A DNA stretch of 64,000 nucleotides from Cryptomeria japonica (GCF_030272615.1 NC_081411.1:161408089-161472088), one strand, 5' to 3'; shown: positions 12,486 through 22,400, numbered from the stretch's first letter. Made by a program: numbers and translations. The notes: generated from the letters alone by a model not told the origin.

Positions 12486-13049
12486 CAGCACTATTGTTCC
12501 AACTCAACTTGGACTCAGCAAAAGCATATCAAAAATGCATAAAAATTCAAATTTCAAATTTGCATACCACTGGTCCGTAGTCATTTGGCCACTAGAACTG
12601 ACAAACTCGCTCGAGACGATGCTCTTCTACTAGTACCGGCATCCTCACTGCTACTCGCTCCTCTCGAAAGTCACTGTTAGAGCTCTGGTTTCGCACTGGT
12701 CACAGTCACAAATGATCTTGTTTTCACCTATTTCTCCCCATTTAAACCCTTCACAATCACCGTAACTTTCCCCCCGTTCACTGCCGTGGTCCCCGTGCAC
12801 TTCCTGAGCCCCCCATTTCTCCATTTTCCCCCTGATTTCTTCTATTTTTCACCCACATTGCTAACTTCTTCTCTTCTAACACCATGCCAATTTTCATCAT
12901 TTTTCGAGAGATCGCCTGATTTTTCAAAAAAAATTCAGCCCATCTCTCAAGGAGGCATACCACCCATTAAATTTACATTTTATGGGGCATTTCTTCACAC
13001 CTATTTTTCTTTCTTTGAAACAACGCGATAAACCGCACCATCTCAAACA

Positions 13050-13057
13050 GGGGCAAA
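13050..13057 (+). promoter_or_regulatory. C1 polypurine tract (weak)
   Basis: AGGGGCAAA directly precedes the TGTAGTC start of the LTR. It is short and has one C, so it is called mainly from position. It would prime plus-strand DNA synthesis. Confidence 0.5.
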
Positions 13058-14448
13058 TGTAGTCACACAAATCTGTCCACCTTAATTAAATAAATATTTG
13101 CTATTTATTTGATTAAAAATGCACTAGCCATGAGTTAATTAATTAATATTTAATTAATTCATCTTCAAACATTCTCCTATTAATTAAATAAATTATTCAA
13201 TTTATTTTAATTAATTCAATTAAACCAAGTTCACAAATCAATTAAATAAATAAAATCTATTTATTTAATTAAATCCCCCTATTCCTCTTTTAAATAAATT
13301 AAATTAAACATTTATTTAAATCATTATCCCCCCCCCCCACTTGCATTTTCCTACAAATGCAACTTGCACACATTTATTGAAATAAATTAATTTTTTATTT
13401 TAATAAAATCCTATTTTCCCTCACCCACCAAATCTACTTGCAAATCTAATCCCCTTCTAGATTCTTCTAACCCCTCCCCAATTAGCCTAATCCATCCCCT
13501 AATTATTGTCACATTCTTAAGCAAAATGGAGTCACTTCGCAAAGACATCAAAAAGTCTTTGAAAAACATTTAATGCTTTGTGTGTCCAACAATTTAACCT
13601 CCAAAGTCTTCCAAAACCACTAATGGCTCTTACATGACCATTAATGGCTCTTACATAACCATTTATGGTTATTTCAACTTGTCTCCCCAAACATTTATTG
13701 CTTTGACCATGTTTATCCCTCTTGCCTTTTGCACAAGAGTTTATCCATTGGATAAAAGCTTTAGTATTTGAATAAAGAGTTTGTTCATTCAACTAACCTT
13801 GATCTGAACTCCCAAAGGTCATGTCAAGCATTTAATGCTTATTCCCTCTCCTCTCAACCTATCTCACATTAACACTTCTCATCCTGGGATTGGGTTGAAA
13901 GCCCTCACATGGATTTGAAATCATTCAATCCTGACCCTTGTTGAGATTGCTCAATTTCAACCATCCATTGCTCTGTTTTTCCTATAAATAGAGCTCATTT
14001 CTTCATAATCTAGATCCTGAAAACTTGTATGCATTTAACCTATAGGCATTTTAGAGAGCATTTAGCACAGCAATCTAATATCTTGTTATTTTTGTTAAAA
14101 TCAATCATTTTTAATAGCATCTAGTATTTTAGCTTTTCATTTTACATTTGGAGGAAAATACTCAAATCTCAATCCTCCTTAAGCATCCATAGTGCAAAAA
14201 GCTACTGAGAGCTACACTATTTTGGAACTTGGAGAGGAGAGGAACAAAGTAGAAGGAGTCAAGAGCATGTTAGGAGGTATTTGGAGATGCCTCATCATAT
14301 TTACTTCTTTAGTTAAATATTCTTTCATGTTCTTAGTATCTCTTTTGATATGCCTGTTTAGATTAGCTTTTGGTTAACTAACACTAATGATTTCTTGTGT
14401 CTTGTGTTGTTTGTCATTTGCTAACCTTGTCCATTTTGTAGAGCACCA
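13058..14448 (+). repeat. C1 3' LTR (about 1.39 kb)
   Basis: The LTR begins TGTAGTCACACAAATCTGTC and matches, over its full length, the LTRs at 22497-23882 (+) and 34006-35388 (reverse), and the start at 63606. It contains a long AT-rich block of TTAATTAAATAAAT words, a C run near 13328, repeated CCATTAATGGCTCTTACATG words, and a TATA box. The 3' end has diverged (GTAGAGCA in place of GGGGGCATCA), so the end may be anywhere from 14445 to 14448. Sequence after it is unrelated to C. Confidence 0.9.
13983..13990 (+). promoter_or_regulatory. TATA box of the C1 3' LTR
   Basis: TATAAATA within CCTATAAATAGAGCTC is conserved at the same LTR position in the other C copies (23412-23419 and, reversed, 34469-34476). 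It marks the end of U3 and the likely RNA start shortly downstream. Confidence 0.75.
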
Positions 14449-14565
14449 GTAGTTATTAATTCATGCAATTGCATTATGCATGTTATTTGTGAATCAACAT
14501 TGTCAGTAGGTGTTCGCACACGACTAGCTACATTTGAATATCTTATTTCAATTTCTTCAACATAG

Positions 14566-14684
14566 TATGAGAAACTTGCCCCTTACATGCAGGACATCTT
14601 TAGAATCACAACTAAAGCAGTTAAAAGTGATGAAAAGCTTGTTGCTCTTTAGGCTATAGAGTTTTGAAGTACTATTTGTGATGA
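14566..14684 (+). pseudogene. Importin-beta (karyopherin beta-1) exon relic, first piece
   Basis: Translation from 14566 reads YEKLAPYMQDIFRITTKAV, then KSDEKLVAL, stop, AIEF, stop, STICDEE. This matches the HEAT-repeat segment of plant importin subunit beta-1 (YYEKL.HYMQDIF.IT.KAV, VALQAIEFW, STICDEE) almost residue by residue. The two stops sit where the family has Q (CAG to TAG) and W (TGG to TGA). The sequence just before, ending TTCTTCAACATAG, looks like an intron acceptor, so a genomic copy with intron sequence is likely. Importin-beta carries cargo through nuclear pores; this relic is non-functional. Confidence 0.85.
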
Positions 14685-14895
14685 AGAATTCATGAAGAAT
14701 ATGCAGCGGACTTTAGTGGAGATTTTGAGATTTTCATTTCCATTCTATAAACAAGTATTTGCCTGCAGAAGTGCAATAGTTCATGAGGAAGCAATGTTGA
14801 CCATAGGGGCTCCTGTTTATGCTACTAGTGGTGAATTTTCTAAGTACATGCTAGAGTTCTATAAGTCATGTTTTGCAGGTAATCTTTTGAGATAA
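14685..14895 (+). pseudogene. Importin-beta exon relic, second piece
   Basis: Here the frame gives VFACRSAIVHEEAMLTIGA, then PVYATSGEFSKYMLEFYK, a clear match to a later importin-beta segment (VFACRSATVHEEAMLAIGALAYA...F.KYMPEFYKYLE). The protein between the two pieces (roughly 300 residues in the family, from general knowledge) is missing, so the pieces are joined by a deletion, or were copied from a rearranged gene. The match stops at TTTTGCAGGTAATC (about 14875), which resembles splice-site sequence. It lies between the C1 LTR and the tail of element E, so capture by a retroelement is possible. Confidence 0.82.
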
Positions 14896-15489
14896 AGAAA
14901 GGACAGACCAAGAAGCATAAGAGATTTCATTCAGGGGATAAAGAACTTGATGCTTGTAGTCATAGGACTGAGTTAATGGTGGTAAGTATTTATCGAAGAA
15001 GAAGAACCCATACAGTTTGTCCTTGCGATCTAGTTCTTTGAAGAGGAGGTCAGATGGTTGATATTAGATTCAGAGGGAGTCTAACATATCATCAGAAGCA
15101 ACCTTAGACAAGGAGGTCAGAAGGTTTATATTAGGTTCAGAGAGAGTCACACCATCATGAAGATATGCTTAATGCATTCTTCTCTGTGAGAGAGAATTTT
15201 GAGGAGCAAGCCCTTATTAATACACTCTTCTCTGTGAGGGAGAAGTTTGAGGAGAAGGCCCTTGTTTCACCCTCTGGGAGTAGTCATGGTGAATGTCATG
15301 ATGAGATAAAAACATCATGTTGAGCAACTTCGTGATGGGCACTTGTGTTCATATGCATTCTCATACATGGGAGTAGCCATGATGGATGTCATCATGTTGA
15401 GTACCGTGATGAATCATGTTCCACCCTCTAGGAGTAGCCATGGTGGATGTCATTTCATGACTATATTTAACAAGGATTCCTCCCTAGCT
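14896..15489 (+). other. Element E internal 3' region, no gene recognised
   Basis: Contains two near copies of an ATTCTTCTCTGTGAGAGAGA segment (about 15175-15260) and of a GATTCAGAGGGAGTC segment (15065-15145). The second recurs, reversed, in D near 58020-58090. Two perfect 7-bp hairpins based on CATGATG/CATCATG lie at 15297-15319 and 15378-15396. E therefore looks related to D, but I see no protein. Confidence 0.5.
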
Positions 15490-15498
15490 AAGAGGGAG
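15490..15498 (+). promoter_or_regulatory. Element E polypurine tract
   Basis: AAGAGGGAG, in the context CTAGCTAAGAGGGAG followed by TGTT, precedes the E LTR. The identical 15-base context precedes the B LTR (16653-16667) and, reversed, the D LTR (57348-57362). Confidence 0.7.
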
Positions 15499-15820
15499 TG
15501 TTGATGTTGTAGAGGCTACCCTTTTGAAGAGACATATGGTGTCATTGAGGACCAACCCCTTGTGAAAGGGTGCCTCCCTCATATATATAGAAGATGTAAA
15601 CTTATTCTCTGATCCATTCAATTTATGTGAAGAGCACTTTATATATTAGTTAGAGCAGATCGATCTTGTGAAGAAGGGCAATCAGATTTGTTCTTGTGAA
15701 ATTTGCTTCAAGGAGTGAAGCAACATATATTGGGCCGATATTTTGCATTATTGCTAGATATATTTGATATATAAAGAAGACATTTATGCTGGGTGTTTCT
15801 CCCTCGAGTAGGAGGGTTTT
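15499..15820 (+). repeat. Element E LTR (3' end uncertain)
   Basis: Starts TGTTGATGTTGTAGAGGCTACC after a polypurine tract; a TATATATA box lies at 15582-15589. The end is unclear: a CA at 15781-15782 is possible, but CTCCCTCGAGTAGGAGGG still looks like LTR tail, so it may reach about 15820. No second LTR copy is seen in the window. Confidence 0.5.
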
Positions 15821-15828
15821 CCCTTGGA

Positions 15829-15915
15829 GATCAAATTGTAGATATTCTGACCAAACCTCTTTCCAGAGTGAAGGTTGATCACTTCAGCAAAGGTTTAGGT
15901 ATCATAGAAAGGTAA
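15829..15915 (+). pseudogene. Element B RNase H C-terminal tail (Copia)
   Basis: The frame reads DQIVDILTKPLSRVKVDHF, then SKGLGIIER and a stop at 15913. This is the conserved end of Copia pol (D-Q-x-A-D-I-F-T-K-P-L). All of B upstream of this point is gone or replaced by E and the importin relic. It fixes B as a Copia element on the plus strand whose 3' untranslated region and LTR follow directly. Confidence 0.8.
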
Positions 15916-16020
15916 TTTGCTTTGTAATATGTATTTGCATATCAATAAGATGTTTAATGTGTAAATTTCTTTGTCATGAAAGGACATTTTATATTTTATC
16001 CCCTGGGTTCATATCTAATA

Positions 16021-16573
16021 GGTGATGATCTCTCAAGATAATGAACACTTGTATGTAGACATTATAAGGTGATGATCTTATAATGTCCAAACTAGTTATC
16101 ATGTTGGATCTCTAGTGTGTCATGGATGTGCCATGATTGTGTTGTGGTAAAACATTTATATAAGGTGTTTGTGCATATACCACAACTTGGATAAGATGAG
16201 AATTTATATCTTTCTCATATGATTACCCTCTAGTATTGCATGTTTAGGCAATATTGATATCACATGCTTAGGTGATATCCTATCATCACAAGGTTGACGT
16301 GATGGACATTTGTATCATGTGTTTAGGTGATACTTCATATCATGTGATTAGGTGATATGACATTTGTATAAGGTGTTTGTGCACGTACCACAACTTGGAT
16401 AAGATGACAATTTAAATCTTTCTCATATGAATATCCTTAAGTATTACGTGTTTAGGCAATACTGATATCACATGCTTAGGTGATATCCTATCATCACAAG
16501 ATTGATGTGATGGACATTTGTATCACGTGTTTAGGTGATACTTCATATCATGTGATTAGGTGATATCATCTTC
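16021..16573 (+). repeat. Element B 3' region: duplicated array of stem-loops with 8-nt loops
   Basis: Ten or more imperfect palindromes of 21-30 bp. Best examples: stem GACATTATAAG with loop GTGATGAT (16058-16087, 11 perfect pairs); stem GATATCAC with loop ATGCTTAG (16256-16279 and 16464-16487, 8 pairs); stem GTATCAC with loop GTGTTTAG (16520-16541, 7 pairs); GTATTGC with loop ATGTTTAG (16233-16254); ATATCA with loop GTGATTAG (16337-16358, 16545-16566). Stems differ by paired changes while the loop stays 8 nt. About 210 bp (near 16158-16365) are repeated in tandem at 16366-16573. The array lies between the B pol stop and the polypurine tract. Confidence 0.85.
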
Positions 16574-16655
16574 TAGAGTGCCAGATTGAGTGAAGAATGC
16601 TAACTATCATTTGAATTGTGATGCTTGAATACATTGGTTGCATTTATCTTACCTA

Positions 16656-16667
16656 GCTAAGAGGGAG
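16656..16667 (+). promoter_or_regulatory. Element B polypurine tract
   Basis: The purine run AAGAGGGAG ends at 16667, immediately before the TGTTAATGC start of the B LTR, in the same CTAGCTAAGAGGGAG context as E and D. Confidence 0.8.
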
Positions 16668-17485
16668 TGTTAATGCATGATAGCTTTGGTAAGATAAATG
16701 ATTGAATGAGAGATAAATGAAGTCTCTCATTCAATCATTTATCCTATCGATAATAATGATGAAAACCTTCAAGCTATTAATCCTTCACTTGATAACCATT
16801 CTTCGTTTGCATATAATTAATCTATTCAATTCGATCAAATGCTTAATATCGATAATCATCCTATATCATTATTTATGTTCACTGATTACTAAATCATGCT
16901 AATGCATTATGATTTATATTGGTTAACATAATTAATAGTAAACAAATGATAAATTGAATTAACCAAACACCGATTAATATCGGGTGTTAATATAAGATGA
17001 CACTGATTGATATCGGGTTATATGTGCACCGATTAATATTGGGTGGCATGATAAATTTTACCGATAGTTATCAATTGTTAAGCATACGCCAATAGTTATT
17101 GGTTGTTAAGGTTAAAGCATATGCTGATAGTTATCGGCTGTTAAGATTATGCAAACACCGATAGTCATCGGGTGTTAAAGTATAAACATATATCGGTTGG
17201 CATTGGTAATTAATATGCATTATGTGGTATTGACAAAGAGGCACAATCAAGTAATGTCTTGATCAGTCATGATGGATCAAGGCATTTCTTGATCGTACCC
17301 CACTTGTTATATACATATATCGAATTGGATTCATGAGAAAGGACATAGAAAATAATAAATGCTCCTCTCACCTGCCATACAAAAGAAGATAGTCAGATTT
17401 ATATTTTAATCAGTATTACATAGAACAAGATAATATAAAATAGAATATAACTTGAATATTGAATCTAAATTGAACATCATTTACA
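16668..17485 (+). repeat. Element B 3' LTR (818 bp)
   Basis: Begins TGTTAATGCATGATAGC and ends TTTACA. The first 87 bp recur in reverse at 35389-35475, next to the other half of element A. Its U3 opens with a long hairpin (AAGATAAATGATTGAATGAGAG and its complement) and holds an array of palindromes at 16965-17177. The sequence AGAAC follows at 17486-17490 and its complement abuts the reversed copy, giving a 5-bp target-site duplication. Confidence 0.88.
16965..17177 (+). repeat. Palindrome array inside the B LTR
   Basis: Seven units spaced about 25-45 bp, each a short stem around TAAT, TGAT or AGTT. Examples: CCGAT-TAAT-ATCGG (16970), CTGAT-TGAT-ATCGG (17003), CCAAT-AGTT-ATTGG (17088), CTGAT-AGTT-ATCGG (17123), CCGAT-AGTC-ATCGG (17158). 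CCGAT/ATCGG and CCAAT/ATTGG are compensated changes. Outer arms add CAC/GTG pairs in several units. Confidence 0.75.
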
Positions 17486-17490
17486 AGAAC
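17486..17490 (+). other. Target-site duplication of B in A, left copy (agaac)
   Basis: AGAAC directly follows the B LTR end. The partner is the reverse complement gttct at 35476-35480. On each side it lies in A pol at the same codon position (…EKN before, NTWELVPRP after), which is strong evidence that both sides were one A element. Confidence 0.85.
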
Positions 17491-18927
17491 AACACATGGG
17501 AGCTTGTTCCGAGACCTAAAGACAAAAATGTGACTAACACTAAATGGGTGTTTCACAATAAACTGAATGAAGTTGATGAAGTGGTTAGAAACAAAGCAAG
17601 ATTGGTATGTAAGAGATGTTCACAGATGGATATAATTGATTATGAGGAGACTTTTGCTCCGATAGCTATAATTGAAGTTGCTAGATTGCTTCTTGCATAT
17701 GCTACTCACAAGAATTTTAAGGTATATCAGATGGATGTTAAGTCAGCCTTTTTGAATGGTGATTTGGAAGAGGAAGTCTACATTGAGAAACGAGATGGAT
17801 TTTCTTTATCAGATGATGGAGACATGGAATATAAATTAAAGAAATCACTCTATGGACTTAAGAAATCCCCTAGAGCCTAGTATGCTAGATTAGATAAGTA
17901 TTTGATGAAATTGGGATTCTATAAAGGTACTGCTGATAATAATTTGTACTTTAAGGTTGATAATGATAACATTTTGATTGTTGAAGTCTTTGTTGATGAC
18001 ATTATTTTTGGAGGAGATGATGACTTTCAAAGTATGAAATTTGTTGATGATATGCAAAAGGAATTTGAGATGTCTATGATAGGTGAGATGAAGTTTTTCT
18101 TAGGATTACAAATTACACAGATTGATAAAGGTATTTTCATTTCTCAATCTAAGTATGTGAAGGAATTATTGAAGAAGTTTGGGTTAGATGATTCTAAACC
18201 TATTGGAACTCCGATGGTGTCTGGATGTAAGTTGTCTAAGCATGATGAATCTCAAAAAGTTAATTAGACTTTGTATAAATATATGATTGGTGGATTGATG
18301 TACTTGACTCAAACTAGGCCAAATATTATGCATTCTATTTATCTTTGTGCTAGATTTCAAGCTAATCCTAAAGAGACTCATGTTACTGCCATGAAGAGCA
18401 TTTTCAGATACTTGAAGGGGACAATTGACTATGGTTTATGGTATCCAAAGAATGATGATTTCATGTTATGTGCCTATAATAATGTTTACTGGGCTGGTGA
18501 TGTTGATGACCGGAAGAGCACTACCAACGGAGCTTTATTTTTAGGGAAGAATTTGGTTTCATGGTCGAGTAAGAAATAGGATGCTATATCTCTATCTACT
18601 GCATAAGTTGAATACATTCTTGTTGCTAGCAACCATACTTAGGTAGTTTGGATGAAGAAAATGTTGAAGGATATAAGAGTTGTTATATAGTGTGATAGTT
18701 CAAATGCCATTAATATTTCCAAGAATCAAGTACTGCATTCTAAAACAAAGAATATATCAATTAAGTATCATTTCTTGAGGGAGAAAGTCAGTGATGAAGA
18801 AGTTAGATTCAAGTATGTATCTACAAAGGATCAAATTGGAAATATTTTTACTAAGCCCTTTCCTGTAGATACATTTGTCTACTTGAGAGACAATTTAGGG
18901 GTCTCTGCCCCTCTTGATGAGAACTAG
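17486..18927 (+). pseudogene. Element A reverse transcriptase and RNase H (Copia), left half
   Basis: Copia RT starting at NNTWELVPRP, with TKWVFHNKLNE, the catalytic YQMDVKSAFLNGDLEEEVY and FVDDIIFGGDD motifs, SLYGLKKSPRA and KFFLGLQI. RNase H follows (WAGDVDDRKSTTNGALF) and ends DQIGNIFTKPF. The whole stretch stays in one frame; damage is mostly nonsense. Stops at 17878, 18265, 18577, 18604, 18640 and 18688 mainly replace W or Q codons. RNase H has lost part of its usual SDADWAGD motif (NNVYWAGD). It would be continuous with the integrase half on the minus strand at 35476-37095. Confidence 0.93.
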
Positions 18928-19270
18928 AGGCATTGAGTTGCATCAATACTATGGACTATAGAGTCTTATCTTCTTATCCGAGTTGATGAGTTGGTGCTTC
19001 TACTTAGCTAGAGTAGTCAGTGGGTGATTCAAATGTTCAGATTTGTGAGTTTATCCTAAGGGGGAGAGATTTCCCTTCTTAGAGGGAGAGAAGCATGATT
19101 TTTATTTTGTCTTTGGCATTATTGTCAAAGGGGGAGAGAAGCATGTGAGAAATTGCCTTATCTTTGAAGCTTTGTGTGTATGATCTTAGGGGGTGTTTGT
19201 TGGTAATTGCTGATGTTGATTTATTCATTTGCATTAATTTTTTTCATGTTCATATCTTGCCATCAATGCC
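18928..19270 (+). other. Element A 3' untranslated region
   Basis: Purine-rich noncoding sequence with two copies of a TCAAAGGGGGAGAGAAGCATG motif (19058-19145), a decayed early copy of the polypurine tract region typical of this Copia group. No ORF. Confidence 0.6.
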
Positions 19271-19282
19271 AAAGGGGGAGAT
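19271..19282 (+). promoter_or_regulatory. Element A polypurine tract
   Basis: AAAGGGGGAGA followed by TT and TGTTGGATATTG is the classic plant Copia polypurine tract and LTR start. Confidence 0.85.
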
Positions 19283-20195
19283 TGTTGGATATTGTTGCTG
19301 CTAGGATATGTTGTTGTCATTGATGTCAACATATTCCTATGTTTTGATGATCCGGTGATTACAAAGAGTTGACCTAGTTGGTTTATCTATTTGGGATGCT
19401 AAATCAATTAGAGATACTTCATTCTTTATTGATTCTATGCTATTGTGTGGTGATTTGATCAAGTTGAGGATTCTAGTATGAAGATTAGTTTTTTGTGTTC
19501 AATGTTGCAATTTTTTGATGTTTGATTCATTGTGCTCCGGTACTATCATATCTTAAGTCACAATTTTGGGAGAGTGTCCTAGATGTTCAAGTGAATCTTC
19601 ATTTCAGATGGTTAATGATTTGGTGCTCCACAAGTTATCTTTCTAGTCCAAATTGTTGTTGTTAAGTGCTCTTGAGTGTTAGTGTTTTTATCAATGAAGA
19701 TTTGATTAAGTGGTGTTGGTGCAACTATTGTAGATGGTTATAACATTCTGGTTGGCATTTCTCGATTGTGTCCTATTTGTTTTGGTGGTCTACATTCATC
19801 ATTGTGAGTGGTATTGAAGATCTTTTGGTCCAGTGATATTCTTCATGTTATGTAGTATTTTTGGTGGTGTACTATCCTATAGTTGATCTTCCAGTGATAT
19901 TCTTCATGTTATGTAGTATTTTTGGTGGTGTACTGTCCTATAGTTGATCTTGGAGAGATTTCTGATGGTGATTCCTATTTTTGGATTTGATTTGGGTCCA
20001 TGCTATGTCATCTATGGAATTGTATTGGTCGAGTTGTTGATTTATGTATCATGTGATGTAATTTTGTATTTATGTATTGAGGGTTTGAGTCAATCTTGTA
20101 CTAAAGGTTGATGAATTGTATAAATAGGTAATAGATTCATGTAATTCAGGATGGTTGTTGTGTCTTTATCAAAGAGTGGTGTAGGTGTGAATAAG
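19283..20195 (+). repeat. Element A 3' LTR, U3/R part
   Basis: Begins TGTTGGATATTGTTGCTGC and matches, unit for unit, the reversed LTR at 37096-37832 as far as about 20088. A near-perfect 60-bp internal duplication (ATATTCTTCATGTTATGTAG context) lies at about 19838-19945. TATAAATA at 20119-20126 is the likely promoter. After about 20195 the sequence turns into an AT-rich block; the true LTR end may resume near 21010 and end with TGCTAACA at 21232. Confidence 0.8.
20119..20126 (+). promoter_or_regulatory. TATA box of the A LTR
   Basis: TATAAATA in TTGTATAAATAGGTAATAG, about 835 bp into the LTR. Confidence 0.6.
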
Positions 20196-21009
20196 ATAAT
20201 TCATCTTTATTTATTTAATTAATTCATTTATCCTCTTCTAGCCTTATTTCTCATTTAAATAAATTCATTTATTTATTTAAATTATCCTTTTCCTAAATTA
20301 AATAAAAATCTTATTTATTTAATTATCCCACTTCTTCTATTAATTAAATAAATATTTATTTATTTAATTAATTCATTAACCTTTTTCTACCCATGACACG
20401 TGTCATTCATCCCTTAATTCATACACTACCTAGCCCTTTCATTATTTTATTATTTCTTTTACCTACCCTCTAATCATAGCCGACCTCCTTTTACACCTCT
20501 CAATCTTATCCCTCCATTTCTTATAGTGTCTTCTATATAAGAGGATGCTTCCTTCATTATCGAACCCTAACTAATCATTCATCTTAAGGACTTGACTACA
20601 TTACGATCCTACTTGCAACCACATTCCATTCTTTGTTGAGCTCTTGTGCACATAAAATCTGAGAGAAAATATATCAAGCAAGATCAATGGAGATAGGAAG
20701 AATGGAGATCCAAACCCTATTGCACATGTGATGGTATAATATTTATGATTTCATTTGATTTTCATTGTCTTAGGTAATCTTCATATGTTATGGTGGATCT
20801 TTGTTGTTGTTAGGCTAGGGTTTGGTGGTTGAATTCATTTAGCCTTTCAATATCATTATTATTGTTATCCATTTTCACCATATACAAGTTCATCTTAACC
20901 GGATTGTAGTCTAAATATTATTGTAAGGTAGTGAACCTTCTCTAAGGGTTGGAGCCTTTTGGATCATCATCTTTTGATCAATAAGCTCTAGGTAGTGTGC
21001 TTGCATGCA
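20196..21009 (+). repeat. AT-rich insertion, possible solo LTR
   Basis: Starts with TTATTTAATTAATTCATTTATCC-type words like those of the C LTR but is not a C LTR. TATATAA at 20534-20540 and a downstream CACATAAAATC stretch fit an LTR-like promoter. Both ends are unclear and no target duplication was found. No coding. Confidence 0.35.
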
Positions 21010-21235
21010 TGTGCATTCCCCATTGTAATATTTACACATACTATTGCAGAGTATCATCTTATTGTGGGTAGGTTCCCATCATGGTTTTTCCCTTAATCGA
21101 GTTTTCCACATCAAAAGCTTGGTGTTATGTGTGTTGTTGTTCTTGTTACAATTAATCTAAGATTGTGCTTAGATGTTTAATTTGGTGAAAACTAATTCTC
21201 CCCCCCATTTTTTCTTCATTGTTGTTGCTAACAAT
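21010..21235 (+). repeat. Probable LTR tail of an A-like element
   Basis: Contains GGTTTTTCCC, GAGTTTTCCACATC, then GGTGAAAACTAATTCTCCCC and GCTAACAATTCTAG. The last parts mirror the end of the H LTR (GTGAAAACTGATTCACC then CTAACAATTGGTATCAGAG at 63441-63530, reversed). The following ATTCTAGATGCTAGG may be a decayed tRNA-Met primer-binding site. This could be the rest of the A LTR after the AT-rich insertion. Confidence 0.4.
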
Positions 21236-22400
21236 TCTAGATGCTAGGAGACAAACAACAAGTAAGGAAGATGAGAACTTGAAGGAATATGTATTAGTAA
21301 ATCTTTGTTTAGTTATTTCTAAGGAAGATATAGATAGATTTCTTCAGTTAGCAAAGAATGAGTTCAAAAGCAAGAACAGGGTAAACAAGATCATGTTCGG
21401 TAGTATTCATGAAGTTTCTAAGGAAATAGAAAAGATTTTGACAAAACTAATGTCAGATAATCGGTATCAAGTAAATCAGGAAAAAGGACAAGGTGACTCT
21501 AATCCAAAAATTGGCTAGACAATGAATGACACTTCTTCTCTAGATATTCGAACTATTGAGATAGAAGAAGTTGAAGTTGAAGATGCAGGTAAAGCATATG
21601 AGGGTAAGGACATGAGTGGTAACCTTGTGATTCTTGGAAAGGAAGAAGATGGAGAGAAGATTGTTGAAGTTGAATAGGTGGAGGTGACGGTTGAAGTTGA
21701 GGTAACAGACACCGAGAAATCAGTGAAGGGGAAGTAGATCCTTGTAGAGGATTCATAATTCATACAAGGCCCCATTAACTTAGCTTCTCAATCCCCTATC
21801 CAGGCACTCAAGTTGGGAGAATTTTCTCAAGCTCATGCCTTCATTTTAGAAGGATTCATCAGACACTCCATCTGAGCAATTGAAAAGGTTAATTAACTCT
21901 GTGAACAATCACTTTCAATCCTTTGAAAAATCTGCTAAAGAGAAGGCCCAAAATGAGTTTAATGCAAGAAGGCTCCAAACATTGAGGAAGATGATTATTG
22001 ATGACAAAGTCACTCTAGACACTTGTGTAAAGGGCATTCAGGATAGTCTATTTGAGGGAGTAAAAATTTATATGTCATGTTTATCATTATTTAAATTCAT
22101 TATCAGTCTCTTTGAGCAGTCATGAAAACCAAGTGATATCTTTGCTGGAAAAAATCAGGAGGTTGTGTCTGGGAAAAGAGCGAATAATTAGTAGAGTTTG
22201 TGAACTTAGGAGTCTCATTACTCCCAAGTTGGATATCATGATTAGTGGTCTGGAAGATGCCCAAAGTGCCATGAAATACAAGGAGCCGACAAATCTCAAG
22301 TCAACAAAGGCACTTGCATACTTGTTCAATGGGATCCTACATTTTCCATTGATGTCAAAGGGGGAGAGTAGAGGAGTGAAAAATGTTGATCTTAAGGGGA
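21236..22400 (+). pseudogene. Unrecognised helical-protein ORF relic in a non-autonomous Copia-like element
   Basis: Open pieces in shifted frames: KEDENLKEYVLVNLCLVISK (21257 on), an acidic stretch IEIEEVEVEDAGKAYEGKD, then MKRLINSVNNHFQSFEKSA (21880 on) and NQVISLLEKIRRLCLGKER (22126 on). The composition suggests mostly alpha-helix or coiled coil. It ends in TTGATGTCAAAGGGGGAGAG, the Copia polypurine-tract context, so it sits where a retroelement ORF would. I do not recognise a family. Several stops and frameshifts. It may be a non-autonomous element ORF or a captured gene. Confidence 0.45.

Larger units (their letters stand above)
1..14448 (+). mobile_element. Ty3/gypsy Tat/Ogre-type LTR retrotransposon C1, 5' end outside the window
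   Basis: Seen in order on the plus strand: gag, protease, G-patch linker, reverse transcriptase, RNase H followed by a second RNase H, integrase, a long 3' region with tandem repeats and an antisense ORF, a polypurine tract and a 1.39 kb LTR. Two RNase H domains in a row and an antisense plant-mobile-domain ORF between pol and the 3' LTR are known traits of the Tat lineage. The 5' LTR lies left of the window. The element is dead: gag and pol carry many stops, protease lies in another frame than gag and RT, and the RT active site is changed. A second copy (C2) lies on the minus strand at 23903-35388 and served as the internal comparison throughout. Confidence 0.93.
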
